The notes beneath the pieces were generated by a model. That model had not been told where the DNA came from, did not search any database, and saw only the letters and a list, made by a program, of their open reading frames with translations. This document shows positions 26,655 to 34,249 of a stretch of DNA of 64,000 bases, piece by piece. Positions within the stretch are counted from its first letter, which is position 1. Each line of letters opens with the position of its first letter. Source of the DNA: Competibacter_A sp002352125 (lineage in GTDB: Bacteria > Pseudomonadota > Gammaproteobacteria > Competibacterales > Competibacteraceae); contig DAOROA010000012.1 of the NCBI GenBank assembly GCA_035441325.1, positions 20,022 through 84,021 of the forward strand. Reading direction: 5' to 3'. The translations under genes were made by a program, and so were the position numbers.

Positions 26655-26968
26655 ACGCGACCGTCGAATTGGCCGCCTGCTACCGGCTGGCTCCGAATGT
26701 AGCGATCAGGCCGGAACGCTTCGGTGGTCTGGTGTACCGCTACGACAACCGCCGCCTCTATTTCCTGCAATCTCATCAATTGGTCGATCTGGTCAGCTAT
26801 TTGGATGGACGCCGTTCGTTACGAGACGTTCTCGACGAGTTTCTGCGGTTGCGGGATTTACCCAGCACGGCCCACGAGACGCTGGTCGCAGCGGTCGCTC
26901 GGCTGACGGGATTGGGCATTTTGACGGATTGCACGGCAACCCCTCTCTCGCAAGTACGCGAAGGATAA
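26651..26968 (+). CDS. mftB: Mycofactocin chaperone MftB
   Basis: 105 residues, RiPP recognition-element-like. The segments YRLAPNVAIRPERFGGLVYRYDNRRLYFL and LVDLVSYLDGRRSLRDVL are typical of MftB, which binds MftA and hands it to MftC. ATG overlaps the SDR stop by four bases. It is the last gene of the cluster, far from mftC (11 kb), unlike the compact mftABC order of actinobacteria. Confidence 0.92.
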   Translation: MNATVELAACYRLAPNVAIRPERFGGLVYRYDNRRLYFLQSHQLVDLVSYLDGRRSLRDVLDEFLRLRDLPSTAHETLVAAVARLTGLGILTDCTATPLSQVREG

Positions 26969-27077
26969 GGGGGAGGGCATTGCAAACCATGCCTTTCGAG
27001 CCGTCGGATGAACCGTCCGTAGTCTCGCCTGGCTGGATTTTCGTGTCGTTCGCGCAGGCGGAAGTCGCGTTGCTGGC

Positions 27078-29009
27078 TTATGGTGTTGGGTACTCGCGCG
27101 GTTGAATGCCGTGCTTGCGTAGTTTGCGATACAGCGTGTTGCGGCTGACGCCCAGCCCGGACGCGGTATTGGTGATATGCCAGCCGTGACGGTCCAGTTC
27201 GCGCAACAAGGCATCCCGCTCGGCTTGCCCCAGACCGGTGCCGGCATCCCGCGCCGGGCCGCGCGATGTCAGGCCGGAGATTTCCGTCGGTAAATCCTCG
27301 ATCTGGATGGTTTGGTCTTCGCAGAGCGCCACGGCGGTGCGCAGCACGTTGCGCAGTTGACGGATATTGCCCGGCCACGCATAAGCGTTGAGCGCCACGA
27401 ACGCGTCTTCGGTGATGTGTATGCTCGCGTCGTCGCTCTCGGCCGCCAGCAGCTTGCGAATCAGCAACCAGCGGTCGCAGCGGTCGCGCAAGGCGGGCAG
27501 CGTTAGCTCCAGGCCGTTCAGACGATAGTAAAGGTCTTCGCGAAACGCTCCGGCCGCGACGCGCTCGCGCAGGTTGCGGTGAGTGGCGCTGATCAAATGC
27601 AGATCCACGGGCACCGGAACATCGCTGCCGAGCGGTAGCACTTCCTTGTCTTCCAGCACGCGCAGCAACCGCGATTGCAAGGGCAGCGGCATGTCGCCGA
27701 TTTCGTCCAGGAACAAGGTGCCACCGTTCGCCTGCTGGATCTTGCCGCGCCGACCTTCTTGGCGAGCGCCGGTGAATGCGCCGTATTTGTAGCCGAACAG
27801 CTCGCTTTCGATCAGGTTTTCCGGGATGGCCGCGCAGTTCACGGCGATGAACGGTTTACCGGATCGCGCGCTGGCATCGTGAATGGCCTTGGTGAACAGT
27901 TCCTTGCCGGTGCCAGTTTCGCCCGTCAAGAGAATGTTGACGCCTTTGTTCATGACCCGTTGGGCACAACGGGCGTTATAAGCCATCGTCGGGTCCGCTT
28001 CGGACAGTGCCTCCAAACTCCACGACGCCAACGGCAAGGGTTTGATTTCGATGGTTCGGGGGACGGGGCAGCGAACGGGCCGCCGTTCGGTGCGGTGCAA
28101 CAGGGAAAAAAACCGGTTTCCCGCTTCATCTCGAAGCGGCCACGGCGTTTCGGGTCGAGCGCGGTCGTATCCCAACAGGGCATCCAAGCCGGCGGTGAAT
28201 AACGAGTGGATCGGTTGGCCAACGATTTCGGCGCGGGGCCGCTGGAGCTGGTCCGCTGCGCTCTGGTTGGTGGCTAGGATGCGGCCGTCCTCGTCGAACG
28301 CCAATAACCCTTCGCTGCTCCGGCCGATCAATTCGGTCCGCTGGTGGAAGCGGAGCACCCGTTGCTCGCGAAATGCCTTCAAAAAGCAGCCGTGTTCGAT
28401 CATTCTGGTACTCAAGGCGGCCAAGGCGAGCGTATGGAGTTGGCTTTGCTTGGAATCTTGCGAGTTGACTGAAGAGATATCCAGAACGGCGACAAGCTGG
28501 CCGTGGGGATCGAAAATCGGCGATGCGGAACAGGTGAGCTTGGCGTGTTGGCTGCGAAAATGTTCGTTGCCGTGAACGGTCAAGGCTTTTCGCTCGATCA
28601 GGACAGTGCCGATGCCGTTGGTCCCTTCGTTTGCTTCATCCCAAACGGCGCCCAACCACAGACCGGATTTCTCGAAAAGCGTGCTCAAGCTGATATCGCC
28701 GATCCAGTTCACGATCACGCCGTCGGCATCGGTCAAAATGACCGCAAAACCAGAGCCGGCGATCCGTTGATAGAGATTGCTCGCTTCGAGCCGGGCGATT
28801 TCCAGAAACTCGTCCAACCGCTCCTGGTGCTCGCGCAGGTGAGGGGATTCGAGCACTTGGGTTTGGTGGGAACGGGCCGGATCGAGGCGGTGCTGCTCGA
28901 CGCAACGGAGCCAGGAACGGACGATGCTGGTTTCCAGGGAAGGGAGGGAGCCGTTGCCCTGCACGACGGAAAATATTTGCTCCGCATGCACAGCCGTCTT
29001 TTCGAACAT
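27078..29009 (-). CDS. Sigma-54-dependent transcriptional activator (AcoR-like)
   Basis: 643 residues. N-terminal sensory part with a GAF-type domain (about 60-200; WLGAVWDEANEGTNGIGT, FDPHGQLVAVLDISS) and a PAS-like stretch (about 225-290, GLLAFDEDGRILATN). The AAA+ domain (about 335-560) has Walker A TGETGTGKELF, the sigma-54 contact loop GAFTGA, and Walker B GGTLFLDEIGD. A Fis-type helix-turn-helix ends it (TNTASGLGVSRNTLYRKLRKHG). It faces the mycofactocin cluster tail to tail. AcoR-type proteins regulate acetoin and alcohol catabolism, so control of the adjacent cluster is plausible. Confidence 0.93.
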   Translation of the reverse strand: MFEKTAVHAEQIFSVVQGNGSLPSLETSIVRSWLRCVEQHRLDPARSHQTQVLESPHLREHQERLDEFLEIARLEASNLYQRIAGSGFAVILTDADGVIVNWIGDISLSTLFEKSGLWLGAVWDEANEGTNGIGTVLIERKALTVHGNEHFRSQHAKLTCSASPIFDPHGQLVAVLDISSVNSQDSKQSQLHTLALAALSTRMIEHGCFLKAFREQRVLRFHQRTELIGRSSEGLLAFDEDGRILATNQSAADQLQRPRAEIVGQPIHSLFTAGLDALLGYDRARPETPWPLRDEAGNRFFSLLHRTERRPVRCPVPRTIEIKPLPLASWSLEALSEADPTMAYNARCAQRVMNKGVNILLTGETGTGKELFTKAIHDASARSGKPFIAVNCAAIPENLIESELFGYKYGAFTGARQEGRRGKIQQANGGTLFLDEIGDMPLPLQSRLLRVLEDKEVLPLGSDVPVPVDLHLISATHRNLRERVAAGAFREDLYYRLNGLELTLPALRDRCDRWLLIRKLLAAESDDASIHITEDAFVALNAYAWPGNIRQLRNVLRTAVALCEDQTIQIEDLPTEISGLTSRGPARDAGTGLGQAERDALLRELDRHGWHITNTASGLGVSRNTLYRKLRKHGIQPREYPTP

Positions 29010-29196
29010 AGCCCCTCCTCTTGCGTTGAGAGCCTATCCGAATAAGCCCCTGCGATATTTAGGGCTAGATAAGGCTTAACATACCCTTTGAAATATTATG
29101 TTTTCCATAACATTTCCGCTTTTATCCGGAATGAAATAGTCTACGGATATCTCCTTTGTCAAGAAAAAAGGGAATTTATAACGAGCAGATAGCAAC

Positions 29197-29219
29197 AAAC
29201 CGGCCTTGCTTGCCGGTTT
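29197..29219 (-). terminator. Hairpin at the end of the small zinc-ribbon gene
   Basis: AAACCGGC (29197-29204) and GCCGGTTT (29212-29219) form a perfect 8-bp stem with a 7-base loop, overlapping the TAA of the minus-strand gene at 29218. The T-rich tail after it on the minus strand is short, so it may act as a weak terminator or an mRNA end. Confidence 0.5.
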
Positions 29220-29388
29220 ATGCTGCTGGCCGGCGTGGGACCGGCGCGAAGGGTGGGTTAGCGATGGCGCTGCGGATGGGTACGATGGTGCCGTGTTCCA
29301 CGCAACGAGCGTTCTGCTGTCCGCGTAGCGCCACCACTTGGCGCTTACAGTGCGGGCAGACAGTGTAGGTATGGCGCAAATCCGTCAT
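29218..29388 (-). CDS. Small zinc-ribbon-like protein, 56 residues
   Basis: Not recognised as a named family. Reading the minus strand gives MTDLRHTYTVCPHCKRQVVA followed by one more Cys and His (RCVEHGTIV), i.e. CPHC plus C-x2-H, a half zinc-ribbon arrangement. A GGAG element lies about 12 bases before the ATG. A proline-rich tail ends it, and a hairpin follows. It is isolated between the sigma-54 activator and the radical SAM gene. Short length keeps confidence moderate. Confidence 0.55.
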   Translation of the reverse strand: MTDLRHTYTVCPHCKRQVVALRGQQNARCVEHGTIVPIRSAIANPPFAPVPRRPAA

Positions 29389-29519
29389 GACCCAAGCTCC
29401 TCGACAAGCGGTTTTCTCCTGAATTAGTTCTATTCATACCGCGTTTGTTCCCGCAGTGCAACAAAAATTGCTGCTAAGCAACATACGCAGCATCGAGGAT
29501 ACAAATTTGGCCGTAACGG

Positions 29520-31058
29520 TCAAGAGCGAAGTGGATTGATTCGGTGCCGCGCTTGGCGGTTCGCTGTGACTGCCGATTTGCGCTGGGTCACGGATTGCGT
29601 GAAATCTTGAGCTTGGGAGGGTCGCCGGAACTCCGGGTAGCCTCGTGCGCCGCTGGCTCGATGATCCAGTATCAGCGCCTCCCGCGCCGCCGGCTCGGCG
29701 ATGCCTAGCAGTTCGATCAATCCCCGATACAGCAGATCGAACAGCCGTTCCAACGCGAACTGGTGAGTCTGGCCGGTGCTGGCGAACAGCCAGTCGCTCA
29801 ACATCATGAATCGCCCGAACGGATCGTCCCCCAGCAACAGGGGACGGGCATTGCGGAACCGTCCCGAATTGCCGATCAAATCCCAGTAGCGAGCGAATCG
29901 TTCCAAGCGCCGCATCGTCGCGAAGTCGATCGCTTTCGAGCACAGCAGGTTATAGGGTGGATGCGGGTTGTAGCGGCAGTCGAATTCGGCGGTATGGCGG
30001 CTGATCGGCGCCCCACGCAGCCGTTTGAGGATGCCGACTTGAATTTCGTGAGGATCGAGAGCCACCAGCCGGTCGAAGCCGGCGGCGAAGCTGGCTAAAT
30101 CCTCGCCCGGCAGCCCAACGATCAAATCGGCGTGCAGGTGGGCGTGGGTGTTCCAGCGCAGCCACGTTAAATTTTCCTCGGTTTTGCAGTTGTCTTGCTT
30201 GCGGTCGATGAGTGCCTGCACGGCGGGATTGAAAGTTTGGATGCCGATCTCGAATTGCAGCGCGCCGGACGGGAAGCGAGTGATTCGCTCCTTGAGCACT
30301 TCCGGTAAATGATCGGGGATCAGCTCGAAGTGCAGGAACAGCCGCTCGTCCAGCCGTTCCAAAAAGAAATCCAAAATCCGCACGCCAACTTTGGCGTTGA
30401 GATTGAAGGTGCGATCCACGAACTTGAAATGGCGCACGCCCCGGTCGTAGAGCTGTTGCATTTCGGCCAGAAACGGCTCCAGCGGAAACGGCCAAGCGGT
30501 TTTATCCAACGCCGACAGACAGAATTCGCAGCGGAACGGACAACCGCGCGAGGCTTCGACGTAGATCAGCCGGTGGGCGATATCCTCGTCGGTATAGAAC
30601 CGGTACGGTAGCGCGAGTTGATCCAGTGGCGGATATTCGGCGGCGATGACTTTTTCGTCCGGTGGGTCGCCAGCCAGCACTCGCTGGCAGAGCTGGGCGA
30701 ACACCAAATCCGCCGGGCCGGTGATGAGGTAGTCTGCCAGCCGGAAAATAGATTGCTCTTCCCACTCGTGACTAACTTCCGGGCCACCTAGCACGATCAC
30801 CAGATCCGGCCGCACTTGCTTGAGCAAGGCGACGATCTGGGTGGTTTCCGCCACGTTCCAAATATAAACGCCAAAACCGACGATGCGCGGTTGCTCGGCC
30901 AACACCGCTTCGGCGATGTCCAACGGGCGCTGGGTGATAATGAATTCCCGGATCGCGGCATCGGCCTGCAACGCGCCCAGGTTGGCCAGCAGATAGCGCA
31001 ATCCCAGAGAAGAATGGAAATAGCGAGCGTTCAGAGTCGAGAGCAGGATGGCGGGCAT
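29520..31058 (-). CDS. B12-binding-domain radical SAM protein (DUF4080-like)
   Basis: 512 residues starting MPAILLSTLNARYFHSSLG. The N-terminal cobalamin-binding-like domain (about 1-140; RIVGFGVYIWN, VLGGPEVSHEW) is followed by a radical SAM core with SRGCPFRCEFCLSALDK near residue 185 (C-x3-C-x2-C) and a DUF4080-like C terminus (PPYNLLCSKAIDF). Substrate is unknown; family members modify small molecules or RNA. It lies four bases downstream of the TGS GTPase and is probably co-transcribed with it. I start at the internal Met and not the longer upstream Met, because this begins the conserved fold. Confidence 0.85.
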   Translation of the reverse strand: MPAILLSTLNARYFHSSLGLRYLLANLGALQADAAIREFIITQRPLDIAEAVLAEQPRIVGFGVYIWNVAETTQIVALLKQVRPDLVIVLGGPEVSHEWEEQSIFRLADYLITGPADLVFAQLCQRVLAGDPPDEKVIAAEYPPLDQLALPYRFYTDEDIAHRLIYVEASRGCPFRCEFCLSALDKTAWPFPLEPFLAEMQQLYDRGVRHFKFVDRTFNLNAKVGVRILDFFLERLDERLFLHFELIPDHLPEVLKERITRFPSGALQFEIGIQTFNPAVQALIDRKQDNCKTEENLTWLRWNTHAHLHADLIVGLPGEDLASFAAGFDRLVALDPHEIQVGILKRLRGAPISRHTAEFDCRYNPHPPYNLLCSKAIDFATMRRLERFARYWDLIGNSGRFRNARPLLLGDDPFGRFMMLSDWLFASTGQTHQFALERLFDLLYRGLIELLGIAEPAAREALILDHRASGARGYPEFRRPSQAQDFTQSVTQRKSAVTANRQARHRINPLRS

Positions 31059-31062
31059 TAGC

Positions 31063-32094
31063 TCAAACGTGCAGTTCCAGAATGTCGCCATCGGCGACCG
31101 GATGATCCGGACCAACCTGCTGGCTGTGCGGCTGGCCGTGGCTCCAATGACGGGCGTACTTGAGAGACTGGGCCAAATCGCGATGAATCAGCCGGGCTAC
31201 GTCACGCACGGTTTGACCCCGGCGCACGGTGAAAGGGCGGCCCATGTCGGGCGGCTTGCCGGGCGCTTTGGTGTAAACCCGCACGATGCCGAGTTCGCGG
31301 AATAGCCACGGGCCGATGGTTTCCAAACCCTCGCCGGTCGTTGCCGACACGGCCAGTATCGGATAGCGCCAGCCGGTCAATTCCCGAAACACCGCCCATT
31401 CGTTCGCCAGCGCCGGAATCCGGTCGGATTTAGTGGCGATGAGCAAGGTCGGCAAATGAACGGCGAACAAGTTCGCTAGCGCGGTTTCGTCGTCCTCGCC
31501 AGTCTCCGCTGCCGCGCCGATATCCCAACGTTCGGTCAAGGTCACCCGCTTTTCCGCCAACAGGGCGTGAATTTCCAGAGCTTGGTCCACGCATTCGGGA
31601 TCGTCCAAATCCACCACGAACAGGCAAGCGTCGGCCGGTTGCAAGGTTTGATCGATCCACGGCACGGGGCGCTCGCGGCTCAGCGGTGGCAGGTCGAGCA
31701 ACTGAAAGGCGATGTCCCGATACGGCAGCATCCCCGGCTGGGGAAACTGGGTGGTGAACGGATAGGGGGCGACGGCGGCGTTGGAGCCGGTCAATCGGGC
31801 GTGCAGGGCCGATTTGCCGGAATTGGGCGGACCGAGCAGGGCGATTTGCGCCGCGCCTTCCGGGTGGATGACCGTAGCCGGACCGCCGCGAGCGCCACCT
31901 TTTTTCGGACCGGCCAGTTCATCGGTCAAGTCCTTGATGCGGCTCTTGATGTCGCCTTGCAGGTGATCGGTGCCCTTGTGCTTGGGAATGGTGCGGAGCA
32001 TTTCGCGCAAGCACTCCAGCCGTTCCTTGGGGTCGCGCGCCTGGCGGAAAGCCGCTTCGGCAGCTTTGAATTCCGGGGTCAGATTGGCGGGCAT
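31063..32094 (-). CDS. TGS-domain GTPase (Obg/DRG-like)
   Basis: 343 residues. G1 loop GPPNSGKSALHARL near residue 89, G4 motif ATKSDR near 217, G5-like SATTGEGL, and a C-terminal TGS domain (about 268-343; VYTKAPGKPPDMGRP, ending ILELHV). The G3 element reads DLPP where DxPG is usual. An N-terminal helical hairpin (KAAEAAFRQARDPKERLECL) resembles DRG proteins. Likely ribosome- or RNA-associated. It precedes the radical SAM gene on the same strand and follows the Y-RNA terminator. Confidence 0.85.
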   Translation of the reverse strand: MPANLTPEFKAAEAAFRQARDPKERLECLREMLRTIPKHKGTDHLQGDIKSRIKDLTDELAGPKKGGARGGPATVIHPEGAAQIALLGPPNSGKSALHARLTGSNAAVAPYPFTTQFPQPGMLPYRDIAFQLLDLPPLSRERPVPWIDQTLQPADACLFVVDLDDPECVDQALEIHALLAEKRVTLTERWDIGAAAETGEDDETALANLFAVHLPTLLIATKSDRIPALANEWAVFRELTGWRYPILAVSATTGEGLETIGPWLFRELGIVRVYTKAPGKPPDMGRPFTVRRGQTVRDVARLIHRDLAQSLKYARHWSHGQPHSQQVGPDHPVADGDILELHV

Positions 32095-32201
32095 GGCGAG
32101 CTGAGTAGTTGCGGAATCGCGAGTGTGGATAAAGTGCCGATATTTGGTAATGATCGAGCCATTCTGTGGAAAAGTATAAACGGCCCGCTACCTGTATGAT
32201 T

Positions 32202-32241
32202 CAAAAGAAAACGGCGCGCGGAGCAAGGTCCGGGCGCCGTT
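32202..32241 (-). terminator. Strong rho-independent terminator of the Y-RNA array
   Basis: On the minus strand AACGGCGC pairs with GCGCCGTT (plus coordinates 32234-32241 and 32210-32217), with an inner CGGA/TCCG pair, followed by TTCTTTTG. It lies 10 bases after the last Y-like RNA and ends its transcript before the GTPase gene. Confidence 0.93.
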
Positions 32242-32251
32242 CCGAATAAAG

Positions 32252-32378
32252 CGTGGCGACAAGGAATTGCGAGACGTTCCTTGCTCTACCGCTGAGCTAC
32301 GGCGTTCCTCGCGGAGCACCGGCGGGATTCGAACCCGCGACCCAGGGATTAAATGTAGTCCCGCGAGCATTCGCCACG
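32252..32378 (-). ncRNA. yrlA: YrlA-like Y RNA with permuted tRNA-like domain
   Basis: About 127 nt, read on the minus strand. Ends pair as CGTGGCGA/TCGCCACG (8 bp); then an internal loop and an inner stem GCGGGA/TCTCGC. Inside is a tRNA in permuted order: anticodon-stem-like TCCCT (32344-32348), variable loop GGGTC, T arm GCGGG-TTCGAAT-CCCGC (32322-32338), acceptor strand CGGTGCTCC (32313-32321) closed by a GCGA tetraloop onto GGAACGCCG (32300-32308, one C-A mismatch), D arm GCTC-AGCGGTA-GAGC (32283-32297), then AGGAA. This arrangement, opened at the anticodon loop, is that of bacterial YrlA RNAs, which tether Ro60 to an effector. Ro60 lies just upstream. Confidence 0.9.
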
Positions 32379-32389
32379 GCAACTGGAAA

Positions 32390-32471
32390 GGCGGCGACAA
32401 GGGGTGGCGAGATCTGCTTCTTCCCGCCCGCATGTGGCGGAGACCATGTACTCCCGCCGGCATTCGCCGCC
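32390..32471 (-). ncRNA. Y-RNA-like RNA, second of three
   Basis: About 82 nt. End stem GGCGGCGA/TCGCCGCC is a perfect 8 bp. It shares with its neighbours the 5' internal-loop sequence GAATGC, the inner stem GCGGGA/TCTCGC, the TACAT just after it, and CCCTTGTC before the 3' strand. Its apical part is a simple hairpin (TCCGCC/GGCGGG, loop ACATGCG) and not a tRNA-like domain. Eleven bases separate it from the YrlA-like unit. The shared stem elements are what Ro60 would bind, by analogy with known Y RNAs. Confidence 0.75.
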
Positions 32472-32481
32472 GCAAATCGAG

Positions 32482-32567
32482 ACCGCCCGGACCGGACAAG
32501 GAAAGTGACCGAGAGGGGTACGCGGAGTAGGCATGTACTCCCGGTCGGGCATTCCAGCCCGGACGGC
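32482..32567 (-). ncRNA. Y-RNA-like RNA, first of three
   Basis: About 86 nt, beginning 15 bases after the Ro60 stop. Long end stem GCCGTCCGGGCTGGA/TCCGGTCCGGGCGGT (15 bp with four G-U pairs), internal loop starting ATGCC, inner stem ACCGGGA/TCTCGGT (one G-U), GTACAT after it, and CCTTGTC on the 3' side. A competing hairpin GGAGTA/TACTCC is possible. No tRNA-like arms. Ten bases separate it from the second unit, so all three probably come from one transcript with the Ro60 message or are processed from it. Confidence 0.72.
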
Positions 32568-32582
32568 TAAAACGGTTGCCGA

Positions 32583-34136
32583 TTATACCTCCACAGCTTC
32601 GATTTCGCGCACCCAGTGCTCGCCGCCCAACTGCCCGGCGGCGAACCGCGCCAGCACCTCGAACACCGCGTCCGAAAAACCGCCCACGTTCAGCACGTCC
32701 TCGCGGGTTTGCGCCTGCACCGTCCCATACGGCTGGATGTCGATGCAGACCAGCCGCGCTTGCGGGTTACGCTGGCGGAAGGTTTCCCACTGCCGCATCG
32801 TTTCGGTGCCGCGCCCGCGCTGCGGGTCGGCCCACGATTCGTTGTCGGACACGTAGATCACCAGATCGCCCGCCGCCTTGCGCTGATTCAGCATCGCCAG
32901 CGGCAAGCCACAATTGGTCCCGCCGCCGCCGAATTGCGCCAGCGTTTGCGCGTTGGTCAGCACGCTGTCGCGGCGGTTCAAGCGGTGCGCGTGAACCTGG
33001 GTGTCGAACGGCAGAATTTCCGTCGCCGGATTTTTCGCCGAAATCGCCGCCGCTACCAACGCCGCTACGTCCACGCAGCGCACCTTGGAGGTTGCGCCCT
33101 TGCGGTGGCCGGTCACCGGCGAACCCATCGACCCGGACACGTCCAGCAGCACGTAGATTTGTCCCGCCAGTTCCGGCACGTTCTCCAAAGCCACCTCCAG
33201 CGCATCCTGCAAGGCGTCGCGGACCACTTCCGGCACGCCCTCGCTGGTCATGAAGTAGGCACTGAGCAACTGGTACGGAAACACCCGCGCCCGCCGGATT
33301 GCAGCCGGATCGCGCAACCGCTCGGCGATGCGCTGGGCCATGCCGCCGACCTTGAACACTTCGTGACGGGCGAAGGTATTCAGGTTCATCCGGGTCATCT
33401 GCCACGGTGCCTGACAGGCGATGGCGACCCAGTGTTGCGGCTGCAAGGGCAGGGCGGTCAACAGCTCGAACGGCACATCCGGCACCGGCGCTGCCGCGTC
33501 GTTCCTAAACCGCTCCAGCGCCTTGACCGCTTCCGGCAACAGTGCCGCGTCGTGCGGTTTACCGATCAACCAAGCGTAAAACGCCGCTCGTTCCGGCGTT
33601 GCCGGTTTCGGGTGAACCATTTTCAGCACATCGGCCAGCGATGGGTTGTTGCCCACCGAAGCGCCCAACAATTGCCCGTCGCTGCGCCCGTTCAGCCAGT
33701 TCTGGACCAACCGCTTGGGCCGGTTGCCCAGCGATTTGCGCCCGACCGCGCCCGACCGGAGGATTTGCACGAAATTGCGCAGCATCCGGCCATTGTCGAT
33801 GACCTTGGCGAAAACCGGCTCCAGCCGGTCTGGACCGTGTTGCGCCAGCCACACCGTCAGCAGTGCCGGCATGTCCTTCATCTGGCCACGCCGGCGCGCA
33901 TACATTGCCGCTTGGGCGACGAAAGCAGGGCCTACTTTCGCGCACAATTCCAGCACGGTGTCCAGTTGCGTGGCCGCGTCGGCGTAAAAGGTGGCGTTCA
34001 GGCAACCGGTGGCGACATATTGGGCGAGCGCAGCCTTGGGCGAGAGCGCGTAAGCTCCACCCCCGGCTTCGTTGCGGGCATTGGTTGCCGGTGCCAACCG
34101 GCCCGGTTGCGATTTAAAGAGCTGCTTGTTGGCCAT
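32583..34136 (-). CDS. rsr: Ro60 orthologue, TROVE- and VWA-domain protein (Rsr)
   Basis: 517 residues. N-terminal TROVE ring of helical repeats (about 20-340; FVAQAAMYARRRGQMKDMPALLTVWLA, FVQILRSG, MTRMNLNTFARHEVF), then a VWA domain with an intact metal site LLDVSGSMGSP (near residue 355) and FGGGGTNCGLPL. Bacterial Ro60 binds Y RNAs and helps RNA turnover or stress survival. Here no rtcBA RNA-repair genes or RtcR regulator sit beside it, unlike enterobacteria. Three Y-like RNAs follow directly downstream. Confidence 0.95.
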   Translation of the reverse strand: MANKQLFKSQPGRLAPATNARNEAGGGAYALSPKAALAQYVATGCLNATFYADAATQLDTVLELCAKVGPAFVAQAAMYARRRGQMKDMPALLTVWLAQHGPDRLEPVFAKVIDNGRMLRNFVQILRSGAVGRKSLGNRPKRLVQNWLNGRSDGQLLGASVGNNPSLADVLKMVHPKPATPERAAFYAWLIGKPHDAALLPEAVKALERFRNDAAAPVPDVPFELLTALPLQPQHWVAIACQAPWQMTRMNLNTFARHEVFKVGGMAQRIAERLRDPAAIRRARVFPYQLLSAYFMTSEGVPEVVRDALQDALEVALENVPELAGQIYVLLDVSGSMGSPVTGHRKGATSKVRCVDVAALVAAAISAKNPATEILPFDTQVHAHRLNRRDSVLTNAQTLAQFGGGGTNCGLPLAMLNQRKAAGDLVIYVSDNESWADPQRGRGTETMRQWETFRQRNPQARLVCIDIQPYGTVQAQTREDVLNVGGFSDAVFEVLARFAAGQLGGEHWVREIEAVEV

Positions 34137-34249
34137 TGCGATGACTCCTTGTCCAAGAAAATCGAAGACATCGAATTCGTGCTTGGGGTTCTGAGTCCAT
34201 CGAAAAAATACCTTTACCGCCGCCCTCTGGAGGAAAAAGGGGGTATCGC

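Noticed and set aside
29156..29368. Plus-strand 70-residue ORF
   Set aside because: Shadow of the better-supported minus-strand zinc-ribbon gene.
32252..32378. An ordinary tRNA gene
   Set aside because: T arm precedes the D arm, the acceptor ends are joined by a tetraloop, there is no anticodon loop and no CCA. The order fits a permuted YrlA-type mimic.
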